Positions 35,025-43,849 of a stretch of DNA of 64,000 nt are shown one piece after another. Position 1 is the first letter of the stretch. Every line of letters starts with the position of its first letter. The stretch is from JAZKFT01 sp965246935 (GTDB lineage Bacteria; Bacteroidota; Bacteroidia; Chitinophagales; Chitinophagaceae), in the NCBI GenBank assembly GCA_965246935.1, contig CBDFGC010000028.1:62001-126000 (forward strand), read 5' to 3'. The notes beneath the pieces were generated by a model. It had not been told where the DNA came from and searched no databases. It was given only the letters and a program-made list of their open reading frames with translations. Position numbers and translations under genes: made by a program.

Positions 35025-35600
35025 ATGACAGAAGATTTAATTATCGCCGGCTGCCTGCAAAATAGCCCTGCTGCACAGCGGGAACTGTACAGCAGGTACG
35101 CACCTAAAATGCTATCTGTTTGCTATCGCTTCGGTCAAAACCGTGAAGATGCGGAGGATATGTTGCAGGAAGGTTTTGTAAAAGTGTTTACCCAAATTCA
35201 CACTTTTCAAAACAGGGGTGCTTTCGAGGGATGGATCAGAAGGATTGTGGTGCATACCTGCATCAACATTCTGAAAAAGCACAAAAAGTTCAATGAAAGT
35301 GTTGACCTGGAGCATGCTGCCCAACTGCCGGTAAAAGAATCGGTACCTGGGATTATGCAGGCCAAGCAAGTGGTGGAATGTATCAGGCTATTGCCTATCG
35401 GTTATCGTACAGTGCTGAATCTGTACGCTATTGATGGATATAGCCACCGGGAAATTGGCGATATGCTGGATATTGAAGAAAGTACCAGCCGTAGCCAATA
35501 CACCAGGGCAAAGAATATGTTGGAACAAATTTTAGTAAAGAAACGGATCATTGATAATCCGGAAAAAGCTGCAGGCTGGCAAATGGCATCGGCCAGGTAA
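35025..35600 (+). CDS. ECF-type RNA polymerase sigma factor
   Basis: A 191-residue sigma-70-family factor from the ATG at 35025 (MTEDLIIAGCLQNSP). Region 2 is visible as LYSRYAPKMLSVCYRFGQNR, EDAEDMLQEGFVKVFTQ and FEGWIRRIVVHTCIN, and region 4 as LPIGYRTVLNLYAIDGYSHREIGDMLDIEESTSRS. It recruits RNA polymerase to a specific regulon. The next gene, 27 bp downstream, encodes an inner-membrane-anchored protein with a beta-barrel end. This gene pair is the arrangement of dual-membrane anti-sigma systems. Confidence 0.93.
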   Translation: MTEDLIIAGCLQNSPAAQRELYSRYAPKMLSVCYRFGQNREDAEDMLQEGFVKVFTQIHTFQNRGAFEGWIRRIVVHTCINILKKHKKFNESVDLEHAAQLPVKESVPGIMQAKQVVECIRLLPIGYRTVLNLYAIDGYSHREIGDMLDIEESTSRSQYTRAKNMLEQILVKKRIIDNPEKAAGWQMASAR

Positions 35601-35627
35601 TAAACCCGCAACAACCAAACTAACGCT

Positions 35628-37049
35628 ATGAAAGAGGAGTTCAGTACGAATGAATTTGAAAGCTGGTTGAAAAATCAGGCTGATAAACACCGGATGTATC
35701 CAAATGACCAGCTTTGGCGTAACATTAACCAGCAACTACATGGTAACCGTCGCTGGCCTGCCCTTACATTCGGGGCCATACTTACCGGTGCGTTGGTCAC
35801 GGCTTCGCTTATTTTTCTGCGGCCGGATAAGGATTTGTTTAATCTACCTATAGTAGCTACTAATAATCCTGCTGCGATACCAGTAACGAATACCAAAAAC
35901 GATATAAATAATTTAGCCGCTGTTAATATAAAAGCATTACAGCCCTTAAGCAGTAAAGAAGTTGTTTATTCGTTCAACTCTCCTGTAGACAACGATGTGT
36001 CCGACGTTTTAGAAACAGCCAAACCGGCTTACGTATTTCCTGAAAACGAAACACTGGCACTCAATGAACCTTTAGCCAGCCATCCTGTAAATACAACATC
36101 TGCTATTACTGGTAATACAAATATGGCAAAGCCGGTAGCGATTAATATTTTACCGGCAGCTACATTATTGGAACCTAACGTTCCCCTTATTAATGTAGCA
36201 CCAGCAGAAGAAAAGGTACAGGAAGAAAAGGTCGTAAATGCCGTTTTGCTACCGGAAAATACCACTGAAGAAACATTTGTAGCAAACAAGAGCCTGATAC
36301 GCTTACCCGACGTTAAAAAGAAACGGTGGAATATTGAATTATATGGTGGCCCTAACATTAATTATCGCCTGCTTACCGAAAATCGTCCTTACGATTATCA
36401 CCTTCCATATAATGCTACTCTTACATCCGCTAACCGCAGTGTCGTAAATAATGTAGTAAAACAGCACCCGTCTATTGGTTTCAACGTAGGAACAGCTTTT
36501 GTCTACTCCATAAGTGACCGCTTAAAAATAAAGGCAGGGCTACAGTTTAATTATCGCCAATATACTATTGATGCTTTCCGTTCCAAACTGGAACGTTCGG
36601 TATTATTGCTGAACAATAGTTATATCTATCCGGATTCGGTTTATACCTATAGTGCTATCAGCAATGAGCAGGGTAAAATTGGCATTACACTGAATAACCG
36701 TTTTTTTCAGCTTAGTGCTCCTGTTAGTGTTGAGTGGACGGTGGCTAAAATTCATCGGCTCAATTTCAACGTAGCCTCCAGCATTCAGCCAACCTACCAG
36801 TTAAATTCGAATGTGTATCAGATTAGCAGTGATTATAAAAGTTATGTGCAGGCCCCCGGCTTGCTACGTCGCTGGAATATTAATGCCGGTGCAGAAGCCA
36901 CCGCAAATTTCATGGCAGGTGGATTACAATGGCAGGTAGGCCCGCAGGTACGGTATCAAATACTGTCAACCCAAAAAGGCAATTATTCCATTCGTGAACA
37001 CCTGATCGACTATGGCGTAAAAGTGGGCATTATTAAACAGATTCTGTAA
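35628..37049 (+). CDS. Dual membrane-spanning anti-sigma-like protein with beta-barrel domain
   Basis: A 473-residue protein of unusual topology. Residues 1-42 form a charged cytoplasmic segment (FESWLKNQADKHRMYPNDQL) like the N-terminus of anti-sigma factors. A membrane helix follows at about 44-64 (FGAILTGALVTASLIFL). Residues 65-230 are low-complexity and likely disordered in the periplasm. From about 231 (WNIELYGGPNINYRL) there is an outer-membrane beta-barrel pattern to the end. The layout matches the described Dma family of Bacteroides, in which one protein spans both membranes and holds a sigma factor. The adjacent ECF sigma gene supports this. Two terminators follow the gene. Assignment by architecture, not by residue identity. 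Confidence 0.8.
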   Translation: MKEEFSTNEFESWLKNQADKHRMYPNDQLWRNINQQLHGNRRWPALTFGAILTGALVTASLIFLRPDKDLFNLPIVATNNPAAIPVTNTKNDINNLAAVNIKALQPLSSKEVVYSFNSPVDNDVSDVLETAKPAYVFPENETLALNEPLASHPVNTTSAITGNTNMAKPVAINILPAATLLEPNVPLINVAPAEEKVQEEKVVNAVLLPENTTEETFVANKSLIRLPDVKKKRWNIELYGGPNINYRLLTENRPYDYHLPYNATLTSANRSVVNNVVKQHPSIGFNVGTAFVYSISDRLKIKAGLQFNYRQYTIDAFRSKLERSVLLLNNSYIYPDSVYTYSAISNEQGKIGITLNNRFFQLSAPVSVEWTVAKIHRLNFNVASSIQPTYQLNSNVYQISSDYKSYVQAPGLLRRWNINAGAEATANFMAGGLQWQVGPQVRYQILSTQKGNYSIREHLIDYGVKVGIIKQIL

Positions 37050-37060
37050 TTCATTGCACT

Positions 37061-37097
37061 AACCCTTCAAGGGTTCGCAAATTCCTTGAAGGGTTCT
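37061..37097 (+). terminator. Terminator 1 after the anti-sigma-like gene
   Basis: AACCCTTCAAGG / CCTTGAAGGGTT stem with a loop of about 12 nt, followed by TCTTATATTTC. It ends the sigma/anti-sigma operon. Confidence 0.7.
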
Positions 37098-37126
37098 TAT
37101 ATTTCTTCAGGCGTTAACTTCATTTT

Positions 37127-37163
37127 CCGTCCCGATACGTTACTGTGTCGGGACGGTTTTTAT
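37127..37163 (+). terminator. Terminator 2 after the anti-sigma-like gene
   Basis: CCGTCCCGATA / TGTCGGGACGG stem with a short loop and a following T-tract (TTTTTATATT). A second, stronger hairpin 30 bp after the first. Confidence 0.75.
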
Positions 37164-37218
37164 ATTTAATACAACAGGTTGTCTATCCGTATTTTTATCA
37201 CCTACCGTTATTGATTGT

Positions 37219-37827
37219 ATGAAACACATCCTGTTAATGGGCAGCATTTTGCTTGCCGTTTGCCTGTCCTGTAACAATAAAAACAGCGATAAAACAAAGG
37301 TAACCGGCAATGGCAAAGATTCCGTAAGTGCAGAACCTTATTACCCGATTACGCAATATATACAACAGCAGATTGCTTACGTTGACAGCACGCCGCTTGC
37401 GATTGAAAAACATGTTTATATCAACAACCACCGCATTGATTCCGCTATTATTGACCGTCCCGCTTTCAGGCAGCTTGCCACAGACTTTTTATCGCCGGAT
37501 CTTAACGATAAAAAACTAAAACCGCTTTACAAGGAAGATAAGTTTCATGATCTCACTATTAATACGCTTACCTTTTCCTACAATGCAAAAGACCTTACTC
37601 AGCCCATACAACAGCGGGATATTTTATTAGATCCTGAAACGCAAAGGGTACGTATGGTGATGTTTCGAAAAGTAGCGCATAAAGGCGATACGACTATCAC
37701 CATTAACGGCCTGTGGAAACACAATATGAACTTTCAGTTGAATTACATTATAGAGCCTGGTAATGGGCCTATGCAAACGAAACAGATTAGAATCATCTGG
37801 GACAGGCCAATGGTCTCTACGCAGTAG
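37219..37827 (+). CDS. Lipoprotein of unknown function
   Basis: A 202-residue protein with a signal peptide and lipobox (LLAVCLSCNNKN, Cys at about residue 18). I recognise no domain. The body contains YYPITQYIQQQIAYVDSTPLAIEKHV, a pattern seen in Chitinophagaceae hypothetical lipoproteins, and the C-terminal half is beta-rich. It stands between the terminators of the sigma operon and the inverted phrase repeat that precedes uvrC. No functional inference can be made. Confidence 0.8.
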   Translation: MKHILLMGSILLAVCLSCNNKNSDKTKVTGNGKDSVSAEPYYPITQYIQQQIAYVDSTPLAIEKHVYINNHRIDSAIIDRPAFRQLATDFLSPDLNDKKLKPLYKEDKFHDLTINTLTFSYNAKDLTQPIQQRDILLDPETQRVRMVMFRKVAHKGDTTITINGLWKHNMNFQLNYIIEPGNGPMQTKQIRIIWDRPMVSTQ

Positions 37828-37833
37828 AGACGA

Positions 37834-37980
37834 ATCGTCAATCGTGAATGCTTCAGTGCATCTCTCACGATTGAATTTATTTTTACAGCTAGTAGTTATT
37901 ACTATCTCAGAATAAAGTTTTGGTTTTTAAATTGCATCATCATTCATCCGCCGCGGCGGAACGATTCACGATTGACGACT
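37834..37980. repeat. Inverted phrase pair and palindrome before uvrC
   Basis: GACGAATCGTCAATCGTGAA (about 37829-37848) and CGATTCACGATTGACGACT (37962-37980) face each other over a gap of about 110 bp. The right arm ends at the uvrC start codon. The perfect palindrome TCCGCCGCGGCGGA lies at 37947-37960. Related words occur at about 57978 and 62521. Confidence 0.65.
37947..37960. repeat. 14-bp palindrome TCCGCCGCGGCGGA
   Basis: Perfect palindrome immediately before the right arm of the phrase repeat upstream of uvrC. Shares arms with the copies at 6947 and 16985. Confidence 0.7.
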
Positions 37981-39804
37981 ATGACTTCAGAAGCATTTCG
38001 CATATTCAGCCCTAACATACCGCATGAACCGGGTGTGTACCGGTATTTCAGCAAAAACAATGAGATCATTTATGTAGGTAAAGCCAAAGATTTGCGGAAA
38101 CGGGTCAGTTCCTATTTCAGTAAAACACTTACCAGCTACAAGACGGCAGAGTTGGTGCGGCAGATTGACCGTATTGAATTTACCGTTGTCAACAGCGAAC
38201 AGGATGCTTTTTTTCTGGAAAACTCACTGATAAAAGAATACCAGCCACGCTTCAACATCGACCTGAAAGATGATAAAACCTACCCTTACATTGTTATAAA
38301 AAAGGAGCCTTTTCCACGGGTGTTTCTCACCCGCCGCAAAATACGGGATGGCAGTGAATATTTAGGCCCGTTTACTTCAGTGGCCAAAGTGCGGGAACTA
38401 CTTAATTTCATCCGGCAGCACATACCACTACGCACCTGCAAGCTTAATCTGACTGAAAAAAATATTCAGGCCGGCAAGTTCAAAGTATGCCTGGAGTATC
38501 ACCTTGGCAATTGCTCCGGCCCGTGCGAAGCCCATCAGTCATTAGCAGATTATAACGAGAGCCTGGAACAATTAAAACAAATACTGAAAGGCAGGTTAGG
38601 CGGCGTTATCAACCATTACAAACAGGAAATGCAACAGTATGTTACGAACCTGCAATTTGAAAAAGCTGCTGTATTAAAAAAGAAGTTGGAACACTTGGAA
38701 TCCTACAGTGCCCGATCGGCTGTAGTAAGCCAAAGCATTGGCGATGTAGATGTCTTTACCATTTTAAAGGATGGCGATATTGCCTATATTAATTACCTGA
38801 TGGTACGCAACGGTTCAGTAGTACAAACACATACCATTGAGCTTAGTCCACAGTTAGATGAAACAGAAGAAGAAGTGCTGGCATTTGGGGTAGCTCAGAT
38901 TCGTACTACTTTCCAGAGCGATGCAAAAGAAATAGTAATCCCTTTTGCGATTGATTATACGGAAGCAAATGTAACCGTTACGGTATCTAAAGGTGGCGAT
39001 AAGCGGCGCCTGCTGGATTTGTCGTATAAAAATGTATTACTATTTAAAGAGGAGATACGCAGGCGCAAGATGCTACACCTGGAAGGCAAAACCCTTGAAG
39101 AGGCTGAACAGGTGTTAGTGGAACTACAGGAAGATTTATCATTACCTGACCTGCCGGTACATATTGAATGTTTCGATAATAGTAACCTGCATGGCAGTTA
39201 CCCTGTATCGGCAATGGTTTGTTTCAGAAACGGCCAGCCCAGTAAAGACGATTACCGTAAGTATAACGTGAAAACGGTGGAAGGGATTAACGACTTTGCG
39301 ACCATGAAGGAAGTCGTATTCCGGCGGTACAAACGCCTGCGGGACAATAACCTGCCTTTTCCGCAATTAGTGATTATTGACGGCGGCAAGGGCCAGTTAA
39401 GCTCGGCACTGGAAGCTATTGAACAGTTAGACCTTACCGGAACCATGACGGTAATTGGCATAGCCAAAAATGAAGAAGAAATATTTTTTCCCGGCGATAA
39501 CCAACCAGTAAAACTGGATTACCAGGGACAAAGTCTAAAGCTACTTAGGCGGATAAGGGATGAGGTACACCGCTTTGGTATCACCTTTCACCGGCAGCAA
39601 CGCAGCCGTGGCACCTTTAAGAATGAACTGGAAAACATACCGGGTATTGGTAAGGCTACGGCTACTTCTTTACTAAAAGAGTTTAAATCGGTAAAAAATG
39701 TGAAAGCTGCTGATACCGGAGAATTGGAAAAGTTGATTGGTAAAAGTAAAGCGGCAGTAGTGCAGAAATTTTTTATGGAGAAAGATGATGCTTCACTGAA
39801 TTAA
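37981..39804 (+). CDS. uvrC: Excinuclease ABC subunit UvrC
   Basis: A 607-residue nuclease subunit of nucleotide excision repair, which cuts on both sides of a lesion with UvrB. The GIY-YIG domain is N-terminal (PGVYRYFSKNNEIIYVGKAK). Then come the Cys cluster region (CLEYHLGNCSGPCEAH), the UVR helical motif (YVTNLQFEKAAVLKKKLEHL), the RNase H-like domain (VHIECFDNSNLHGSYPVSAM, VIIDGGKGQLSSA) and C-terminal helix-hairpin-helix (LENIPGIGKATATSLLKEF). I use the ATG at 37981. The preceding phrase repeat ends exactly at the start, so the ribosome-binding area is repeat DNA. Confidence 0.96.
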   Translation: MTSEAFRIFSPNIPHEPGVYRYFSKNNEIIYVGKAKDLRKRVSSYFSKTLTSYKTAELVRQIDRIEFTVVNSEQDAFFLENSLIKEYQPRFNIDLKDDKTYPYIVIKKEPFPRVFLTRRKIRDGSEYLGPFTSVAKVRELLNFIRQHIPLRTCKLNLTEKNIQAGKFKVCLEYHLGNCSGPCEAHQSLADYNESLEQLKQILKGRLGGVINHYKQEMQQYVTNLQFEKAAVLKKKLEHLESYSARSAVVSQSIGDVDVFTILKDGDIAYINYLMVRNGSVVQTHTIELSPQLDETEEEVLAFGVAQIRTTFQSDAKEIVIPFAIDYTEANVTVTVSKGGDKRRLLDLSYKNVLLFKEEIRRRKMLHLEGKTLEEAEQVLVELQEDLSLPDLPVHIECFDNSNLHGSYPVSAMVCFRNGQPSKDDYRKYNVKTVEGINDFATMKEVVFRRYKRLRDNNLPFPQLVIIDGGKGQLSSALEAIEQLDLTGTMTVIGIAKNEEEIFFPGDNQPVKLDYQGQSLKLLRRIRDEVHRFGITFHRQQRSRGTFKNELENIPGIGKATATSLLKEFKSVKNVKAADTGELEKLIGKSKAAVVQKFFMEKDDASLN

Positions 39805-39983
39805 TTTGATTAGAAGCTATTATTAGCTGAGTGACTGTATCAAATGAATTCTATTCACCGTAAAGTTGGTTTTTCAGTTTGCCAAGAAACTATTTTGTCT
39901 CATATCAGTGCCAGATAAGGGTTGAAACATGGCTTAAAGCCGTTGCTGTTATCTTCACCCTACCTACCATCAGATCTCCTAAT

Positions 39984-40922
39984 ATGCACGACCAGTTCAT
40001 CCGGGCTATTCTGGCAGATAAAACTATAGCTACCGATTATTTCCAACAGTTTTTACCTCCCGTCATTAGCAGGCATCTAGACTTCTCTACCCTTACGCAC
40101 TTACCTGACAGCTATCTTTCGGGAGATTTGCAAAAAACAATGTCTGATATTGTCTATACCTGTAACAGGAATGATAAAGCCGGGCAATTAAAAGTAAGCC
40201 TGCTCATTGAACATAAAAGCTATCCTGACAAGCATACACCTATTCAGATTGGCAGCTATATCTTTTCTGCCCTGCAAAAGCAGATAGCCGATAAGGAACC
40301 GTTAAGCATTGTTATACCGGTGTTGCTTTACCACGGCAAAGGCAAGTGGAAGTATCGCACTGTAGCCCAGCTTTTCAAAAATGTGCTGCCGGAGTGGGCG
40401 CCATACGTGCCTAACTTTTCCTACATTTACAATAACTTGGGAGAAGTAACAGACGAGCAGGTAGAGGCATTAAACAACAAATTTTTAGCTGCCTCCTTGC
40501 TGGCATTGAAACATGCTTTTGAAAAAGAATGGCTGAAGCATAATGCACTACGAATTTTGGTGCTATCAGACCAGGCGCCTAATTCCTTACAAAAGCAGTT
40601 AATGATATATTATTTTACCAGGAGTGAATTGGAAGAACAGGAGATTCTCAAATTATTAGAATCATTATCTACCAATAATAAAGACATGATTATGAGTACA
40701 GCAGATTATTTCATCGAAAAAGGCAGGAAGGAAGGTATTGAAAAAGGTATTGAAAAAGGTATTGAAAAAGGTATTGAAATCGGCAGAGAACAGGAAGAAG
40801 AAAGAAAAAACCGTTTATTCGTACAGAAGATGCTATTGGCTAATAAATTTACCGTTGCCGAAATTGCCGGTTATGCTAATGTAACTGAATCATTTGTACT
40901 CCAGGTACAAAAGCATATGTAA
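39984..40922 (+). CDS. Rpn-family PD-(D/E)XK nuclease / putative transposase
   Basis: A 312-residue protein from the ATG at 39984 (MHDQFIRAILADKTIATDYFQ). The N-terminal domain is a YhgA/Rpn nuclease: MSDIVYTCN supplies the Asp and LLIEHKSYPD the E-x-K pair, followed by IVIPVLLYHGKGKWK, a family landmark. The C-terminal helix contains a four-fold G-I-E-K repeat encoded by perfect 12-bp repeats at 40734-40781 before GREQEEERKN. The family promotes RecA-independent recombination, and many copies show repeat-length variation. Possible terminator downstream at 41119. Confidence 0.9.
   Translation: MHDQFIRAILADKTIATDYFQQFLPPVISRHLDFSTLTHLPDSYLSGDLQKTMSDIVYTCNRNDKAGQLKVSLLIEHKSYPDKHTPIQIGSYIFSALQKQIADKEPLSIVIPVLLYHGKGKWKYRTVAQLFKNVLPEWAPYVPNFSYIYNNLGEVTDEQVEALNNKFLAASLLALKHAFEKEWLKHNALRILVLSDQAPNSLQKQLMIYYFTRSELEEQEILKLLESLSTNNKDMIMSTADYFIEKGRKEGIEKGIEKGIEKGIEIGREQEEERKNRLFVQKMLLANKFTVAEIAGYANVTESFVLQVQKHM
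40734..40781 (+). repeat. 12-bp in-frame microrepeat (GGTATTGAAAAA x4)
   Basis: Four tandem units inside the Rpn-type gene; the last ends in ATC. The repeat stays in frame and adds Gly-Ile-Glu-Lys per unit, so slippage would change protein length without breaking the frame. Confidence 0.85.
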
Positions 40923-41118
40923 AATATTCTAATTCATTTTTATCATCTTCTTACTTCTTATCATTTATCAGCTTCATACTGTTAGCGATACTCCCTTCCC
41001 TGTTAATTATTTCCTGATCATAAGTCATCATTAAAACACATTTATTATATTGGCAGTGGTGGTTTAATAGATCATCATCCGTTTTCATAAAAGTAATCTC
41101 CTGGCATACATTTAATGC

Positions 41119-41151
41119 AAAAGCCGTCCCTGCTAAAAGGAACGGCTTTTT
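41119..41151. terminator. Bidirectional terminator between Rpn gene and gldN
   Basis: AAAAGCCGTCC / GGAACGGCTTTT stem with one mismatch, A-tract on one side and T-tract on the other. It lies between convergent genes and can serve both. Confidence 0.8.
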
Positions 41152-41180
41152 GTATCTGAAATCTCAACAAGGCAAAAAGC

Positions 41181-42227
41181 TTAGTAGCTCCATTGGCTTT
41201 GCTCAAAATTAAAAATCTGGTCTTTAATATTATCGCTTTCAATCAGGCGAAGAATTGGGTCTTTAATAATTTGACTGATATATTGATTACCATTATTACT
41301 CATTGTTGATTTAACAATGTAGCTGCTGAAATAATGACTCTCGAATACTTCTTCCCAGCTAAGACGATTAGCTGCATTACGAGGGTTATAAGCTTCATAC
41401 TTGGCCAAAACCGGACGTAAGTCAGGATAGTATAACCAGAAAATTGGAAACTCTCCTCTTAAATTACCGGCCGCATCAATTGATTTTTTTAGCGGCGCTA
41501 TACCTAACGTTCTGCGATGAAGCATGGATGTCTTTCTATCGAATATTATTTCTTCTTTTATCTGATATGTTTCTACTAATTCAGGATTGAAGTCATTAAG
41601 TACAACTGAATCCCTCATAGTAGCCCCAGTTGGATCTTTTTTCCAATCCGGCACCTGAATAGTATCAGCTTTTCCTACTAATAAAGAACTTACTTCACTT
41701 AATTTCATAGGAGTAGTAAAACGGTCATCCAATCCGTTAAAAGCTACTAAAGGGGTTGAGTCATTAATACCTTCTTTCAGTGTCTTTAAAAGGATATTGA
41801 TAAACCGCTGATTTCCATTATCCTCATCCGCTGCATACCCGAATGGAAGGTTCATCCTTTCTTTAATATTGATATTCCGCCAGATTACTTGCTTATATAA
41901 TTCGTCATCTTCCCGTAAATTTTCGTACGCCAAAGGTGTTTTTTCGTTTTTACGCCCATTCGCATCCACAGTTTGCCTGGCAGATGTATTAGATCTAAGC
42001 GACGGTAGTACTTTTGGAAATGCAACAGAAAGTGAATCCACAGCATTTGTATTATCAACCACCAAAGGAGTTGTTACTGCCGGAACTTTTGATGTTTTAG
42101 TGGTCGTTTTCTTTTTCGTATTGTATATCTTTTTCTTAGCCGACTTCTTTTGCGCGGCTACATCATTAGCAGCGAAGCTGAATAGAGCAATTAACCCAAG
42201 CAGAAAATATAATCTGTTCTTATTCAT
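41181..42227 (-). CDS. gldN: Gliding motility / T9SS protein GldN (PorN)
   Basis: A 348-residue periplasmic protein of the type IX secretion system, which forms an outer ring with GldK. It has a signal peptide (LYFLLGLIALFSFAANDVAAQ), a low-complexity Lys/Thr region, then the conserved part: DDELYKQVIWRNINIKERMNLPF and WKKDPTGATMRDSVVL, and near the C-terminus DLRPVLAKYEAYNPRNAANRLSWEEVFESHYFSSYI. It is the last gene of a four-gene run gldK-L-M-N on the minus strand with a 12-bp gap from gldM. T9SS exports proteins with C-terminal signal domains and powers gliding in this phylum. Confidence 0.95.
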   Translation of the reverse strand: MNKNRLYFLLGLIALFSFAANDVAAQKKSAKKKIYNTKKKTTTKTSKVPAVTTPLVVDNTNAVDSLSVAFPKVLPSLRSNTSARQTVDANGRKNEKTPLAYENLREDDELYKQVIWRNINIKERMNLPFGYAADEDNGNQRFINILLKTLKEGINDSTPLVAFNGLDDRFTTPMKLSEVSSLLVGKADTIQVPDWKKDPTGATMRDSVVLNDFNPELVETYQIKEEIIFDRKTSMLHRRTLGIAPLKKSIDAAGNLRGEFPIFWLYYPDLRPVLAKYEAYNPRNAANRLSWEEVFESHYFSSYIVKSTMSNNGNQYISQIIKDPILRLIESDNIKDQIFNFEQSQWSY

Positions 42228-42239
42228 TATAAAATGATT

Positions 42240-43769
42240 TTACTGTAAACGAAAACTCAATTCAGGTAATTTTCTAGATCTATGATCCGGACCAACCGCT
42301 CTCACGTTAAAAATACCAACCAGATTTCCCGGCTTTGCATTTTGAACAATTGCATTGTTCCCCCATTGAGGGCCGGTTATAGCTTGCTCCGTATATATAC
42401 CATTCACATACCCGCCAATCGTATATCCCTCAATCTGAAACTGGGCATCAAATTCTGAATCCTTCAATAAAGCTCTAACGCCACCCATAGCTCTAAATTG
42501 TGCAGCCGGCATAGCACCACCTGTACTTTGACCAACCATTGCAATTGGGTCAGGTAATAACTTTACACGTACCGGAAAAGAAGTGCTTTTACCTTCTGCT
42601 GTAATGGTAATAGTAGCATTTCCCTGTGTAGATGGACGGGCCACATAATGATCTCCACCAGTAGATGAAATACTACCACCACTAAAACTTACCGACATAC
42701 TCTCTCTTTTTCCACTACCTGAGCTTACTGTTAACGGATTATCTACACCTATATAAACCACATTCATTCTTTCTAAGAAAATAGAAGCACCCGATGGTTG
42801 ACCAACAGTATAAGATATTTCTTTTGTTGTAGTTTCATCTTTACCTGTGTTTGGATTTTTATAGGAAATGACTACATTAAACTTTCTTACACCACCACCA
42901 CCTGCATTTTCTTTGAATGTAGCTACTCCTTTATCATCTATTGGAACATTAGCCCCATTTACAGAAACCCGTGGTGTATTTTCACTACTAAAGGCGCCAA
43001 GGCCAGCTGTTAATTCAAATGGTTGGCCAGGTAAAAGATATTGACTGTTTTGACCCGCAAATGCAACAAACTTGTCTAAACGTATAACAATTTTACCTAC
43101 TTGCTCAAGGCAATGATTGGCAACTATATTTCCGCTTCGCTTTACATCATTTTGGAATTTGCTTAACATGGTTAATGCAGCAACAGTTGGTGTCATATGG
43201 AAATAACCAGTTGTCCAGTCTAATTCTCCTGCTCCATTGCCTGATTTCACCGGTGCAATATCTATAGGAAGGTCTCTTTTTATAGCGTCCTGGTCTTTTT
43301 GAGGAAGTACATTTAAAATATCAGTCTTGTATTTCTCCAAAGCAAGTCTCAATTTTTCGCCTTGACCATGGTTGGCAAACAACCTGGTAGCAGCATCTAA
43401 ATCATCATCTTTAAAACTACTATCACCTTTTGCAGCTTTTGCAGGGTCGTATCCTGCTTCTCTTTTTAAAGAATCCTTTAAGCCGTCGATGTATTGAGAC
43501 ATCTGGTTAGCAATATTCACAGCAGAATCAGCTTTAGGTTTCCATATTGCTGCATTTGCTTTATTACCGGGATCAGCCAATAAATCATTTAGTGATGATT
43601 GAATGCTTTTATTACTTGCATCCACAACCCCATTTGATTTAATCAGGGATCCATCCACCACCTTAAAGGCATTCAGTATTTCACTTGATACGTTTAGCGC
43701 CAGCATAGCCGTCAACACTAGGTACATGAAGTTGATCATCTTTTGCCGCGGGTCTCTGGGTAGAGCCAT
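42240..43769 (-). CDS. gldM: Gliding motility / T9SS motor protein GldM (PorM)
   Basis: A 509-residue protein with an N-terminal membrane helix (MINFMYLVLTAMLALNVS) preceded by a conserved Arg/Lys-rich start (MALPRDPRQK), and a long periplasmic part with several beta-rich domains. Family blocks visible include EILNAFKVVDGSLIKSNG, SNGKNEDWTTGYFHM-like GAGELDWTTGYFHMTPTVAAL and GGVRALLKDSEFDAQFQI. GldM pairs with GldL in the inner membrane to turn the proton gradient into motion, and its periplasmic shaft reaches the GldKN ring. Length is normal. Confidence 0.95.
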   Translation of the reverse strand: MALPRDPRQKMINFMYLVLTAMLALNVSSEILNAFKVVDGSLIKSNGVVDASNKSIQSSLNDLLADPGNKANAAIWKPKADSAVNIANQMSQYIDGLKDSLKREAGYDPAKAAKGDSSFKDDDLDAATRLFANHGQGEKLRLALEKYKTDILNVLPQKDQDAIKRDLPIDIAPVKSGNGAGELDWTTGYFHMTPTVAALTMLSKFQNDVKRSGNIVANHCLEQVGKIVIRLDKFVAFAGQNSQYLLPGQPFELTAGLGAFSSENTPRVSVNGANVPIDDKGVATFKENAGGGGVRKFNVVISYKNPNTGKDETTTKEISYTVGQPSGASIFLERMNVVYIGVDNPLTVSSGSGKRESMSVSFSGGSISSTGGDHYVARPSTQGNATITITAEGKSTSFPVRVKLLPDPIAMVGQSTGGAMPAAQFRAMGGVRALLKDSEFDAQFQIEGYTIGGYVNGIYTEQAITGPQWGNNAIVQNAKPGNLVGIFNVRAVGPDHRSRKLPELSFRLQ

Positions 43770-43849
43770 AATAATTGATATTTACTTTCTGCCTACGGGC
43801 AGATATTTGATTTACGTATTACAATAATTTGTTTCCGGTAACTTTAATA

